This document shows, in pieces, positions 8,691 through 15,735 of a stretch of 64,000 nucleotides of DNA; position 1 is the stretch's first letter, and each line of letters begins with the position of its first letter. Under the pieces are notes generated by a model. The model was not told the origin of the DNA, searched no databases, and saw only the letters and a program-made list of their open reading frames with translations. A program made the translations under genes and the position numbers. The stretch spans positions 248,001 to 312,000 of the forward strand of contig NZ_JAHKKG010000010.1 of the NCBI RefSeq assembly GCF_018829635.1, in the 5' to 3' direction. The DNA is from Paractinoplanes bogorensis (GTDB lineage: Bacteria; Actinomycetota; Actinomycetes; Mycobacteriales; Micromonosporaceae).

Positions 8691-10018
8691 ACCCGCAGCG
8701 GCAGCCGGATGTGGAACTCGGCGGCGTCGGAGACGGTGATCTCGCCCCGGTGCCCGGCCACGATCTCCCGGGTGATCGGCAGGCCCAGCCCGGCGCCGCC
8801 GTCCTCGCGGGCCCGGCTCTCGTCCAGCCGCACGAACCGCTCGAAGACCCGGCCCCGGTCGGCCGGCGGGATGCCCGGCCCGTCGTCGGTGACCACCAGG
8901 TGTCCCCCGGCGTCGTCGGCCCAGGTCGTCAGGGTCACCCGGCTCTTGGCGTGCCGCGCCGCGTTGTCGCCCAGGTTGCGCAGCGCGCGCTCGATCCGCG
9001 ACGCGTCCCCCGGCACCTGCGCGGGCTGGATGTGCGTCTCGATCACCAGGCCCGGGTGCCGGGCCCGCAGCCGGTCCCGTTCGCTGTAAGCGAGGTCGTC
9101 CAGGTCGACGTCGCCTCTTGTTTCGGCCAGCTCTCGCTCGTCCAGGCGGGCAAGCAGCAGCAGGTCGCTGAGCAGGCCACCCAGGCGCTCGACCTCGGCC
9201 CGCAGCCGGTCCAGCTGCGGCTGCCCCGGCCCCGACGCGCGGGCCAGGTGATCGAGCCCGATCTGCACGGTCGTCAGCGGGCTGCGCAGCTCGTGACTCG
9301 CGTCGGCCACGAACCGCCGCTGCGTGTCGGCGGCCGTGGCCAGCCGGTCGAGCATGGCGTTCATGGTCTCGGCCAGCGCCGCGATCTCGTCGCCCGTACG
9401 CGGCACCGGCACCCGCGACCGCAGATCCTGCCCGCTGATCGTGGCCACCCGCCGCCGGATCGCCTCGACCGGCCGCAGCGTCCGCCCGACCAGCAGGAAC
9501 ACGGCCACCCCGATGACCACGACCAGAGCCGGCGTGCCCCACAGGAGCGCCCGGGCCAGCGCCTCGGTGCTCTCGGCCACGGGTTTCATCGACTGCGACA
9601 CGGCCACGATGCGCAACCCGCGCTCGGTGGCGACGCCCCGTACGAGAATCCGGAACGAGGCGCCGCCGATCACCCGGTCCTCCCACATCTGCTGTCCCGC
9701 GACCGGGCGCAGCGAGGTCAGGGGCACCTGATCAAGCGCGCTCGACGAGGAGGCCACCACTGTGCCGGAGCCGCTGAGCACCTGCACCGCGCCCGGGACT
9801 CCCGGTTGCAGCCCGTCGTCCAGCTCGTCGTCGGCCCGAAGCGCGACCGCGACACTGTCGGCCCGCTGCTTGGCCGCACTCTCCGCGTTGCGGGTGAGCG
9901 TGGACCGCACCGACGCCGTGAAGATCACTGCCGCGACGGCAACGGCCACGCCGACGACGAGCGCCGCGGTGACCGCGGAACGAAGGCGTACCCCACCGGG
10001 CCAGCGCATGCTCTGCAT
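8663..10018 (-). CDS. Sensor histidine kinase (HAMP-HisKA-HATPase)
   Basis: A 451-residue membrane kinase: first transmembrane helix about residues 12-35, an extracytoplasmic loop of roughly 120 residues, second helix about 161-182, HAMP linker to about 235. The phosphoacceptor His242 lies in DASHELRSPLTT; then come the N box (RNLGDNAARHA), G1 (VTDDGPGIP) and G2 (GAGLGLPI) boxes. It is the evident partner of the OmpR-type regulator at 8013, although divergently organised (convergent 3' ends). ATG at 10018 is used; a second in-frame Met is at residue 4. The signal sensed is unknown. Confidence 0.92.
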   Translation of the reverse strand: MQSMRWPGGVRLRSAVTAALVVGVAVAVAAVIFTASVRSTLTRNAESAAKQRADSVAVALRADDELDDGLQPGVPGAVQVLSGSGTVVASSSSALDQVPLTSLRPVAGQQMWEDRVIGGASFRILVRGVATERGLRIVAVSQSMKPVAESTEALARALLWGTPALVVVIGVAVFLLVGRTLRPVEAIRRRVATISGQDLRSRVPVPRTGDEIAALAETMNAMLDRLATAADTQRRFVADASHELRSPLTTVQIGLDHLARASGPGQPQLDRLRAEVERLGGLLSDLLLLARLDERELAETRGDVDLDDLAYSERDRLRARHPGLVIETHIQPAQVPGDASRIERALRNLGDNAARHAKSRVTLTTWADDAGGHLVVTDDGPGIPPADRGRVFERFVRLDESRAREDGGAGLGLPITREIVAGHRGEITVSDAAEFHIRLPLRVQPPSAAIR

Positions 10019-10053
10019 GGCGGCGGAGGCTAGCCCGCCGCACCTGAAGCTCC

Positions 10054-10092
10054 GCTGAAGCCGCTCAGCCGCTCAGCCGCTCGGGCGCTCAG
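10054..10092. repeat. Short 9-bp tandem array at the 3' end of the ABC permease gene
   Basis: About four imperfect copies of a GCTCAGCCG-like 9-mer run into the end of the permease gene, whose stop codon on the minus strand lies in the last GCTCAGG copy. The array sits in the 70-bp gap upstream of the histidine kinase at 10018. It is one of several gene-end tandem arrays in the window. Confidence 0.6.
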
Positions 10093-11138
10093 GACAGGTC
10101 CAGCCGGCGCACCCGGCGACGGACCAGGCCGCCCAGGGCGAGCGCCGCCAGCAGATAGGCGGCCGTCTCGATGAGCTGGAACGACCAGAACCGGGTGCGC
10201 GGCTGGTAGGCGACCTGCTGGCGCAGAGCGAGCCGGTTGATCGCGGCGTCGCAGTCGGCGATCGTGCCGGTCGTGGACGTGCAGGCGGCCGGCGCCGGGA
10301 CCGGCCGGGAGCTGCCCGTACGGTCGATCGTGCGGACCGCCAGCACCCACGCCCCGGGGATGTCGACCGGTTCCGACACGGTCATCCGCCCGTTGTCGAG
10401 CAGGATGTTCTGCGGCCGGTCGGGAGTCAACTGCAAGGCTACCGAGGTTCGGACGGGCCGGTTGTAGCTCGAACGTACGGTGGCCGGGACTGTCAACTGG
10501 ACCAGCGCCAACGCGGCCAGGGTCACCGCCATGGCGGCCAGCGTCCGGCGCAGCACGACCCCGGCGAGCAGGCCGAGCACGAAGGCGAAGACCGCGTAGC
10601 CGACCGGTACGAGCCCGCGCGCGCCGAACGTGAGCGGGGCGAACCGGTTCGGCAGGTCCATTCCCTGGTCGTGGGCCGGTCGTTCGGCGGCCTGGTCGAA
10701 GGGCTGGGCCCACCAGGTGACGGCGAGACTGAACAGGCCCGCAGCGACGACACTGCCCGCCCCGAGCAGGCCGAGTTTCACCCCCAGCCAGCGCCCGCGC
10801 GTCACGGTCTGGCTCCAGGTCAGGCGCAGCGTCCGGGACTCGATCTCCCGGGCGATGAGCGGCGCTCCCCAGAACATGCCGATCAGGGCCGGCAACGCGT
10901 ACAGGGAAACCAGGGCCAGGAAGTACACCCCGACGGCGACCGGGTTGCCGTTCACCGATGCGGCGAACAGGTGCTGGGCGTTCGTGCACCCGTCGCCGGC
11001 GCAGGCGGCCAGGCCGCTGGCCCGGAAGTCGTCGCGCAGGCCCGGGCCGGTGATCGCCAGGATGACAGCGACGACGCTCAGGAAGCCGGCGATCGCGGCG
11101 GCGGCCGCCCGGGACTGGCGCCAGGTCAGCCAGATCAT
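10089..11138 (-). CDS. ABC transporter permease (actinobacterial exporter type)
   Basis: A 349-residue permease that starts MIWLTWRQSRAAA, the usual opening of actinobacterial ABC-2-like permeases. Six hydrophobic segments can be seen: near residues 12-30, 65-90, 115-135, 175-195, 200-220 and 320-340. Two pairs of cysteines occur in the extracytoplasmic loops (CAGDGC near 45; C...C near 285). The ATP-binding partner is immediately upstream, and its stop overlaps this ATG (ATGA). The pair lies next to the NarL-type two-component genes on the opposite strand, the common arrangement for envelope-stress or antibiotic-export systems. Substrate unknown. Confidence 0.82.
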   Translation of the reverse strand: MIWLTWRQSRAAAAAIAGFLSVVAVILAITGPGLRDDFRASGLAACAGDGCTNAQHLFAASVNGNPVAVGVYFLALVSLYALPALIGMFWGAPLIAREIESRTLRLTWSQTVTRGRWLGVKLGLLGAGSVVAAGLFSLAVTWWAQPFDQAAERPAHDQGMDLPNRFAPLTFGARGLVPVGYAVFAFVLGLLAGVVLRRTLAAMAVTLAALALVQLTVPATVRSSYNRPVRTSVALQLTPDRPQNILLDNGRMTVSEPVDIPGAWVLAVRTIDRTGSSRPVPAPAACTSTTGTIADCDAAINRLALRQQVAYQPRTRFWSFQLIETAAYLLAALALGGLVRRRVRRLDLS

Positions 11139-11962
11139 TCCGCCGCCTCCAGTTCGTCGCGGCCGACCGAGTCCTCGCGGCCGACCGGGCCCTCGCGGCC
11201 GACCGGGCCCTCGCGGCCCGCCGGGTTCTCGCGGCCGACCGGGTTCTCGCGGCCCGCCAAGCCTTCGCGGCCCGCCGCTATCAGCGCCAGCACCAGGCTT
11301 TCCAGGTCGTCCGCGCGGTGCGTGGACAGCAGGTCACCGATCGGGCCCGCCGCGACCACCCGGGCCGCGCTGAGCACGATCAGGTAGTCGCAGACCGCGG
11401 CCAGGTCGGCCACGACGTGGGAGGACAGCACGACGGTGTCCGCGTCGGCGCCGGTGAGCGCGGTCAGGAACTCGCGCCGGGCCAGCGGGTCGAGGCTGGC
11501 GACCGGCTCGTCCAGCAGCAGGAGCTCGGGTCCCTTGGACACGGCCAGGGTGAGGGCGAGCTGGGCCCGTTGACCGCCGGACAGCTGCCCGGCCCGCTGG
11601 CGCGGATCGATGCCCAGCGTGTCCAGCCGGCTCCGGGCCCGGCCGGCGTCCCACTGCCGGTTGAGGCGGCGCCCCAGGCCGAGATGCTCGGCGACGGTCA
11701 GGCCGGGGTAGACGGGTGCGTCCTGGGCGACGTATCCGACCCGTTGGCGTCCGGCCGCAGGTTCGGCGCCGAGCACCTGGATCCGCCCGGCTGTCGGCCG
11801 GACATGGCCGGCCGCGATGGACAACAGCGTCGACTTCCCGGCGCCGTTGGGTCCGACGAGCCCGACCACCCGGCCGGACGGGACGGCTAGGTGGCAGTCC
11901 CGTAGAGCCCAGCGTCGCCGGAACTGTTTACCCAAGTCAGCTGCTTCGAGTACGGGGGTCAT
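11135..11962 (-). CDS. ABC transporter ATP-binding protein with repetitive C-terminal tail
   Basis: A 275-residue ATPase. Walker A is GPNGAGKST near residue 37, the Q-loop is in YVAQDAPV, the signature is LSGGQRAQLAL and Walker B is LLLLDEPVASLDP, followed by the H-loop SSHV, so the enzyme should be active. After the normal end of the fold (LESLVLALIAA, about residue 230) comes a tail of about six copies of a six-residue GREGPV/GRENPV unit that no ABC ATPase needs. It arises from an 18-bp DNA repeat. The gene is first of a two-gene operon with the permease at 10089 and is divergent from the kinase gene at 12145. Confidence 0.92.
   Translation of the reverse strand: MTPVLEAADLGKQFRRRWALRDCHLAVPSGRVVGLVGPNGAGKSTLLSIAAGHVRPTAGRIQVLGAEPAAGRQRVGYVAQDAPVYPGLTVAEHLGLGRRLNRQWDAGRARSRLDTLGIDPRQRAGQLSGGQRAQLALTLAVSKGPELLLLDEPVASLDPLARREFLTALTGADADTVVLSSHVVADLAAVCDYLIVLSAARVVAAGPIGDLLSTHRADDLESLVLALIAAGREGLAGRENPVGRENPAGREGPVGREGPVGREDSVGRDELEAAE
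11155..11278. repeat. 18-bp tandem array inside the ABC ATPase gene
   Basis: Six to seven imperfect copies of an 18-bp unit (core CTCGCGGCCGACCGGGCC) at the 3' end of the ATPase gene. Because the unit is a multiple of three it translates in frame into a GRE(G/N)P(V/A) hexapeptide repeat and leaves the stop codon and the overlap with the permease gene intact. Copy-to-copy differences are few, which suggests recent expansion. Confidence 0.85.
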
Positions 11963-12144
11963 GGCGCCTCCTCCTCGGTGCGCGGCGCCTCGTGCGCCGT
12001 CCCCGAAGACGCTCCCGCAGCAGCGACCGTCCCGTCGTCAGGCCTGGGGCTCCGGCTCGGCCGGCCGCATGGCACCGAGGCCGGATGTCCATGTAGTACC
12101 TGGGGTTGACGCGCCCAGCGCCCGCCATCGATAGCGTTTGTGCC

Positions 12145-13266
12145 ATGAAGCGGTGGGTGGCGATCGATGCGGCGGCGGTGACCGCGGTCGCCGTGCTGGC
12201 CACTCTCGCCTGGCCGGGGCAGTCTGTGGGTCGCGGGCCAGGCTGGCCTGCGGGTGTGCTGTTGCTGGCCGCCCTGGTGCTCGCCGCCGTCCGGCGTCTC
12301 CTACCGGCACCGCTGCTCGCCGTGGGTGCGGTCGGGGCCGCCCTGTCCGGCCCGGCCCCGGCGGCGGTGGTGGCGGCCGCCTTCCTGGTCTATCTGGTGC
12401 CCACGCGTCTCCCCCGGGCCCCGGCCGTCGCCGTGCTCGCCGCGAGTGGCGTGGCCGCCCTGCTGGCCGCCGACGGTTACCTGGGCCTGGCCTCGCGCCC
12501 GCCCCGCGGAGGGGCCGCTTCGGTGGCCCTGCCGGCGCTGATCGTCGTGCTCGCGTGGGCGGCCGGCTACGCCGCCGAGCAGCAACGGTCACGGGCCGAG
12601 CTGGCCCTCCGCGAGCAGGTCACGGCAGAACGCCAGGCGTGGGCCGAGGAACGGCTGACCATCGCCCGCGAGGTCCACGACGTCGTCGCGCACACCCTGG
12701 CGGTCATCACCGTCGAGGCCGGGGTGGCCCATCACGTGGCTCGTTCGCACCCCGAGGAGGCGCAGCGGGCGCTGGGCTCGATCGAGGAGACCGGCCGGGT
12801 CGCCCTCGGCGAGATGCGCGGGCTGCTCGATCTGCTGCGGGCCGCGGCACCGGGACAGGAAGCCACCGAGCCGGCGCCGGGCCTGGCCGCGGTCCTGGCG
12901 TTGGTCGACCGCAACGCGGCGGCCGGGCTGGCGGTCGAGCTGACCGTCGTGGGGCCGCCGGCAAAGCTGACCCCGGGCCCCGACCAGGTCGCCTACCGCA
13001 TCGTGCAAGAGTCCCTGACCAACGTCCTCAAGCACGCTCGCACCGCGCGATGCGACGTCCGGCTGACGTGGGCGCCGACAGCGCTGACCATCGAGGTAAC
13101 CGACGACGGCCGCGGCGGCGGCCCGCCCACCGCCGCCGCCGGGCACGGTCTGCTCGGCATGCGGGAGCGGCTGGCCGTCTACGGCGGGCACCTGACCGCC
13201 GGCCCCCGGCCGTCGGGCGGCTTCACCGTGACCGCAGTCCTGCCAACCACACCGGCCACCACATGA
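12145..13266 (+). CDS. NarL-type sensor histidine kinase (HisKA_3)
   Basis: A 373-residue kinase. The first 140 residues are four to five membrane helices with almost no extracytoplasmic loop, typical of intramembrane-sensing kinases paired with ABC exporters. A short coiled coil (145-175) leads to the dimerisation/phosphoacceptor helix with His178 in REVHDVVAHTL. The HATPase domain has the N box (IVQESLTNVLKHA) and TDDGRGGG and GLLGMRER glycine boxes. ATG at 12145 is preferred over an upstream ATG at 12106 because the hydrophobic helix begins directly after it. The stop overlaps the ATG of a 29-codon bridging mini-ORF that links it to the regulator at 13349. Confidence 0.92.
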   Translation: MKRWVAIDAAAVTAVAVLATLAWPGQSVGRGPGWPAGVLLLAALVLAAVRRLLPAPLLAVGAVGAALSGPAPAAVVAAAFLVYLVPTRLPRAPAVAVLAASGVAALLAADGYLGLASRPPRGGAASVALPALIVVLAWAAGYAAEQQRSRAELALREQVTAERQAWAEERLTIAREVHDVVAHTLAVITVEAGVAHHVARSHPEEAQRALGSIEETGRVALGEMRGLLDLLRAAAPGQEATEPAPGLAAVLALVDRNAAAGLAVELTVVGPPAKLTPGPDQVAYRIVQESLTNVLKHARTARCDVRLTWAPTALTIEVTDDGRGGGPPTAAAGHGLLGMRERLAVYGGHLTAGPRPSGGFTVTAVLPTTPATT

Positions 13267-13352
13267 TCCGGATCGTCGCGCGAATCCGGGCGGGGAGATT
13301 CCGGGCCGCCGCGCCACTCCGGTCCACCGCACGATTCCGGGTGGTCGCGTGA
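13263..13352 (+). other. Bridging mini-ORF between kinase and regulator (29 codons)
   Basis: The ATG at 13263 overlaps the kinase stop (ATGA), and the TGA at 13350-13352 overlaps the regulator's GTG start (GTGA). The intervening 29 codons begin MIRIVA, a copy of the regulator's own MIRVVV start, and the DNA consists of degenerate ATTCCGGG-type repeats. It looks like a duplicated kinase-stop/regulator-start junction that keeps both overlaps. Whether the peptide is made or matters is unknown; the arrangement itself is plain in the sequence. Confidence 0.5.
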
Positions 13353-13999
13353 TCCGGGTCGTTGTCGCCGACGATCAGGCGCTCGTGCGGGGCAGCTTCA
13401 GCCTGCTCATCAACACCGCGGCCGATCTGACGGTGGTGGGCCAGGCCGCCACCGGGGCCGAGGCGATCGCGGTGACCCACGAGCAGCGTCCCGACGTCGT
13501 TCTCATGGACATCCGCATGCCCGTGCTCGACGGCATCGAGGCGACCCGGCACATCACCGCCGACCCGGCCACCGCCGCCACCCGGGTGCTGATCCTCACC
13601 ACGTTCGACATCGATGACTACGTCTACGCGGCGCTGCGCGCGGGGGCCAGCGGCTTCCTGCTCAAGGACATCCGCCCGGCCGACCTGCTCGAGGCGGTCC
13701 GCGTGGTCGCCGCCGGAGAATCGCTGCTGGCCCCGACGACCACCCGGCGGCTCATCGAGGCCTTCGTGCGGCGGCCGGCCGAGCCCGCGCCGGTGCCGCT
13801 GCCCGGCCTGACCGACCGCGAGCGCGACGTGCTCCGCTTGGTCGGCGAGGGCCTGGCCAACCAGGAGATCGCCGCCCGCCTGCACATCAGCCTGTCCACG
13901 ACAAAGACACACATCGGGCGGCTGCTGACCAAGGCCGCCGCCCGCGACCGCGCCCAGTTGGTGATCGCCGCCTACCGCTCCGGCCTGGTCGGCCCCTGA
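13349..13999 (+). CDS. NarL/LuxR-type response regulator
   Basis: A 216-residue regulator, partner of the kinase at 12145. The receiver has DD at 8-9, phosphoacceptor Asp54 (VLMDIRMPVLDG), Thr in LTTF and Lys in LLKDIRPADL. The LuxR-type helix-turn-helix (about 150-212) has LTDRERDVLRLVGEGLANQEIA and STTKTHIGRLLTK. The GTG start lies in a duplicated ATGATCCGG/GTGATCCGG context and overlaps the stop of the bridging mini-ORF. The likely target is the adjacent ABC exporter operon (inference). Confidence 0.93.
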   Translation: MIRVVVADDQALVRGSFSLLINTAADLTVVGQAATGAEAIAVTHEQRPDVVLMDIRMPVLDGIEATRHITADPATAATRVLILTTFDIDDYVYAALRAGASGFLLKDIRPADLLEAVRVVAAGESLLAPTTTRRLIEAFVRRPAEPAPVPLPGLTDRERDVLRLVGEGLANQEIAARLHISLSTTKTHIGRLLTKAAARDRAQLVIAAYRSGLVGP

Positions 14000-14050
14000 C
14001 CCCTCGCGGGGCGGCCTCAGCCGGCCTCACTTGCCCAGCACGCCCGTGCC

Positions 14051-14176
14051 CGGCACTCAACCCGCGTCCGGCACTCAACCCGCGTCCGGCGCTCAACCCG
14101 CGGCTGGCGCTCAACCCACGGCCGGCACTCAACCCGCGGCCGGCGCTCGGACTGCGCGTCGGGGCTCAGTCCGCCA
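14051..14176. repeat. 18-bp tandem array abutting the ArsR gene end
   Basis: Six 18-bp units (core CGGCACTCAACCCGCGTC) run from 14051 to 14158. A seventh, diverged copy is the 3' end of the ArsR gene itself: the minus-strand stop codon (TCA on this strand) falls at the same place in the unit as TCA in the other copies. The array fills the gap between two convergent genes and could also affect termination. No spacers, so this is not a CRISPR. Confidence 0.85.
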
Positions 14177-14453
14177 TGTAGCGCAGCGCCTCGTCGACGA
14201 GGCGGCGGGTCGGCTCGTCGGGCAGGGCGTAGAACAGGTTGCGGCCACGGCGACGGCGGCAGACCAGGCGGGCGTCGATCAGGTGACGCAAGTGGTGGGC
14301 GACCAGCGTCTGCTGCACGCCGAGGGCGCCGGCCAGCACCGTCGGGGTCGTCTCGCCGGCCCGCAGCAGCACGAGGATGTGCAAGCGGTGCTCGTAGGCC
14401 ATGCCGCGCAGCGCTGCCGCCGCCCGTTGCAGAGCGGCCGGGTTCACGTCCAT
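14166..14453 (-). CDS. ArsR/SmtB-family transcriptional regulator
   Basis: A 95-residue winged-helix repressor (MAYEHRLHILVLLRAGE, then VLAGALGVQQTLVAHHLRHLIDARLV as the recognition region). It is divergent from the histidine-rich protein gene at 14673, with 219 bp of A/T-richer regulatory DNA between them, so that gene is its likely target. Oddly, neither the alpha-3 CxC motif nor the alpha-5 Asp/His...His pattern of zinc-sensing SmtB proteins is obvious; the C-terminal helix reads EPTRRLVDEALRYMAD. It may sense a metal through other residues, or sense something else. The family call is firm, the inducer is not. Confidence 0.88.
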   Translation of the reverse strand: MDVNPAALQRAAAALRGMAYEHRLHILVLLRAGETTPTVLAGALGVQQTLVAHHLRHLIDARLVCRRRRGRNLFYALPDEPTRRLVDEALRYMAD

Positions 14454-14532
14454 CTAGTCAATTCCCGCTCCCTTTGCCGTGCCGGGAACGATAATCGCTG
14501 TCACCACCCATCAACTAATGGCGAGATGTTGC

Positions 14533-14572
14533 TGAAATCGATTCAACAGATGCGCAAGTAATGATTTGCGCA
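14533..14572. promoter_or_regulatory. Candidate ArsR operator region with inverted repeat
   Basis: Within the intergenic region between the divergent ArsR and histidine-rich genes lies a perfect inverted repeat, TGCGCAA (14551-14557), an 8-bp spacer, TTGCGCA (14566-14572). Just upstream is AATCGATT (14536-14543) within TGAAATCGATTCA, which is also faintly Zur-box-like. The whole gap (14454-14672) is distinctly A/T-richer than the surroundings. Binding by the ArsR protein is inference. Confidence 0.5.
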
Positions 14573-14672
14573 TTGGTTAAACCAGTGTTGAGCAGCACAT
14601 ATGCGCGCCTTGCGATATTCGAATAGAAGCAGTTAATCTCGGCCCGCCGACCACCGGAGAGGGATAAATAAA

Positions 14673-14972
14673 ATGACAGACACATTGCACGAGACCCATG
14701 TCGCCCACGAGCACGTGCACGGCGCCGAATGCGGTCACGCCACCACTTCGCACGACGGGCACGTCGACTTCCTGCACGACGGGCACCGCCACCACGCCCA
14801 CGACGGGCACTACGACGAGTGCCACGCCGAGGCGCACGTCGAGGCCGAGGCGCACGACCACCAGCACGGTGACGGCTGCGGCCACACCGCGGTCACGCAT
14901 GGAGACCACGTGGACTACGAGCACGACGGCCACCGTCACGCGGTCCACTCAGGCCACTACGACGAACACTGA
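14673..14972 (+). CDS. Histidine-rich metal-binding protein with duplicated module
   Basis: A 99-residue protein with 28 histidines and three cysteines. A roughly 30-residue module occurs twice: CGH, four residues, HxxHVD, two residues, HDGHRH, two residues, HxGHYDE (about residues 20-49 and 68-99). No signal peptide or membrane helix is seen, so it is probably a cytosolic zinc (or nickel/cobalt) buffer or store. It is divergent from an ArsR regulator and next to the Zur-type ribosomal gene block, which supports a zinc role. ATG at 14673 with GGAGAGGG upstream. Exact metal and role are unproven; automated names based on low-complexity matches should be distrusted. Confidence 0.8.
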   Translation: MTDTLHETHVAHEHVHGAECGHATTSHDGHVDFLHDGHRHHAHDGHYDECHAEAHVEAEAHDHQHGDGCGHTAVTHGDHVDYEHDGHRHAVHSGHYDEH

Positions 14973-14982
14973 CCCGTTCTCG

Positions 14983-15288
14983 TCACCACGAAGCTTTACG
15001 GATGCCGGGCAGCTGACCCTCGTGGGCCATCTGCCGGAAGCGCACCCGGGACAGCCCGAACCGGCTGAGCACCCCGCGCGGACGCCCGTCGACCAGGTCC
15101 CGGCTGCGCCGCCGAGTGGGGCTCGCGTCGCGCGGCATCGCGGCCAACCGCCGTACGGCATCGGCTCTCTCGGCCGGATCGGTCGACGGCGCCGCGATCG
15201 CGCGCTTGAGTTCGGCCCGGCGGCCGAAGAGGCGCGCGCTGAGTTCGGCCCGCCGTTTCTCCCGCTCGATCAGGGCACGGCGGGCCAT
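14983..15288 (-). CDS. rpsN: 30S ribosomal protein S14, zinc-independent paralogue
   Basis: A 101-residue S14. It starts MARRALIEREKRR and ends RFGLSRVRFRQMAHEGQLPGIRKASW, the S14 C-terminal signature. The CxxC...CxxC zinc ribbon of the short, zinc-binding form is absent, so this is the long C-minus type made under zinc starvation to spare ribosomal zinc. It is the last of a three-gene unit (rpmB, rpmG, rpsN) read leftward from the Zur box at 15708; its ATG overlaps the rpmG stop (ATGA). Confidence 0.95.
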   Translation of the reverse strand: MARRALIEREKRRAELSARLFGRRAELKRAIAAPSTDPAERADAVRRLAAMPRDASPTRRRSRDLVDGRPRGVLSRFGLSRVRFRQMAHEGQLPGIRKASW

Positions 15289-15455
15289 CAGCGCTCCTCC
15301 CGGAAGTCGACGTGCCGGCGCAGCACCGGGTCGTACTTCCTGAGCACCAACCGGTCGGGGTCGTTGCGGCGGTTCTTGCGGGTCACATAGGTGTAGCCGG
15401 AGCCGCCCGTGCTGCGCATCCTGATCACCGGGCGGACGTCGGTCGAGCGCGCCAT
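15288..15455 (-). CDS. rpmG: 50S ribosomal protein L33, zinc-independent paralogue
   Basis: A 55-residue L33 (MARSTDVRPVIRMRSTGGSGYTYVTRKNRRNDPDRLVLRKYDP). The usual zinc-binding CxxC pairs are missing; the first pair position reads MRSTGGSG. It sits between rpmB and rpsN with 4-base overlaps on both sides. An upstream extension is open in this frame, but the MARSTD start matches the family and overlaps the rpmB stop. Confidence 0.94.
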   Translation of the reverse strand: MARSTDVRPVIRMRSTGGSGYTYVTRKNRRNDPDRLVLRKYDPVLRRHVDFREER

Positions 15456-15691
15456 CAGAGCTTCACTCCCCGCGCATGCAGCCGGGCGACGACCGCGTCG
15501 ATGCCGTCCCGGTCGATGATTTTGATGCCGGTGGTGCTGACATTCAGCCGCACGTTCCGGCCCTCGGACGGCACGAAATAGCGGCGCCGCTGGACGTTGG
15601 GGTTCCACCTTCTCCGCGTACGGCGGTGGGAATGCGACACGTTGTTGCCGAACCCGGGCTGCTTCCCGGTGACATCACAGGTGAAGGACAT
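15455..15691 (-). CDS. rpmB: 50S ribosomal protein L28, zinc-independent paralogue
   Basis: A 78-residue L28 containing the hallmark GKQPGFGNNVSHSHRRTRRRW and VQRRRYFVP. Only one Cys (in MSFTCDVTG) remains, so the four-Cys zinc site is lost. ATG at 15691 fits the family start; an ATG three codons earlier is possible. It is the first gene of the leftward unit and lies only 17 bp from the Zur box, so zinc-replete Zur should block it directly. Confidence 0.94.
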   Translation of the reverse strand: MSFTCDVTGKQPGFGNNVSHSHRRTRRRWNPNVQRRRYFVPSEGRNVRLNVSTTGIKIIDRDGIDAVVARLHARGVKL

Positions 15692-15707
15692 GCGGGTCAC
15701 TTTACAA

Positions 15708-15722
15708 TGAAAACCGTTTCCA
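15708..15722. promoter_or_regulatory. Zur box between rpmB and the CobW-like gene
   Basis: TGAAAACCGTTTCCA is a 7-1-7 inverted repeat with one mismatch, very close to the actinobacterial Zur box (TGAAAATGATTTTCA type). It is centred in the 44-bp gap between the divergent rpmB and CobW-like genes, so one Zur dimer or dimer pair could repress both directions. No zur gene is in the window. Confidence 0.82.
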
Positions 15723-15735
15723 ACAAGATGGGGGC

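Noticed and set aside
7140..9686. 848-codon open frame on the minus strand under the UbiA and two-component genes
   Set aside because: It is antisense to genes with clear motifs on both strands, has no family resemblance of its own, and long antisense frames are expected at this GC content.
14051..14158. Possible CRISPR or integrative-element attachment array
   Set aside because: Direct 18-bp repeats lack spacers and no integrase or tRNA gene is near.
14673..14972. Naming the histidine-rich protein as a transporter or dehydratase
   Set aside because: No membrane helix or catalytic fold; any similarity would come from the His/Asp-rich composition.
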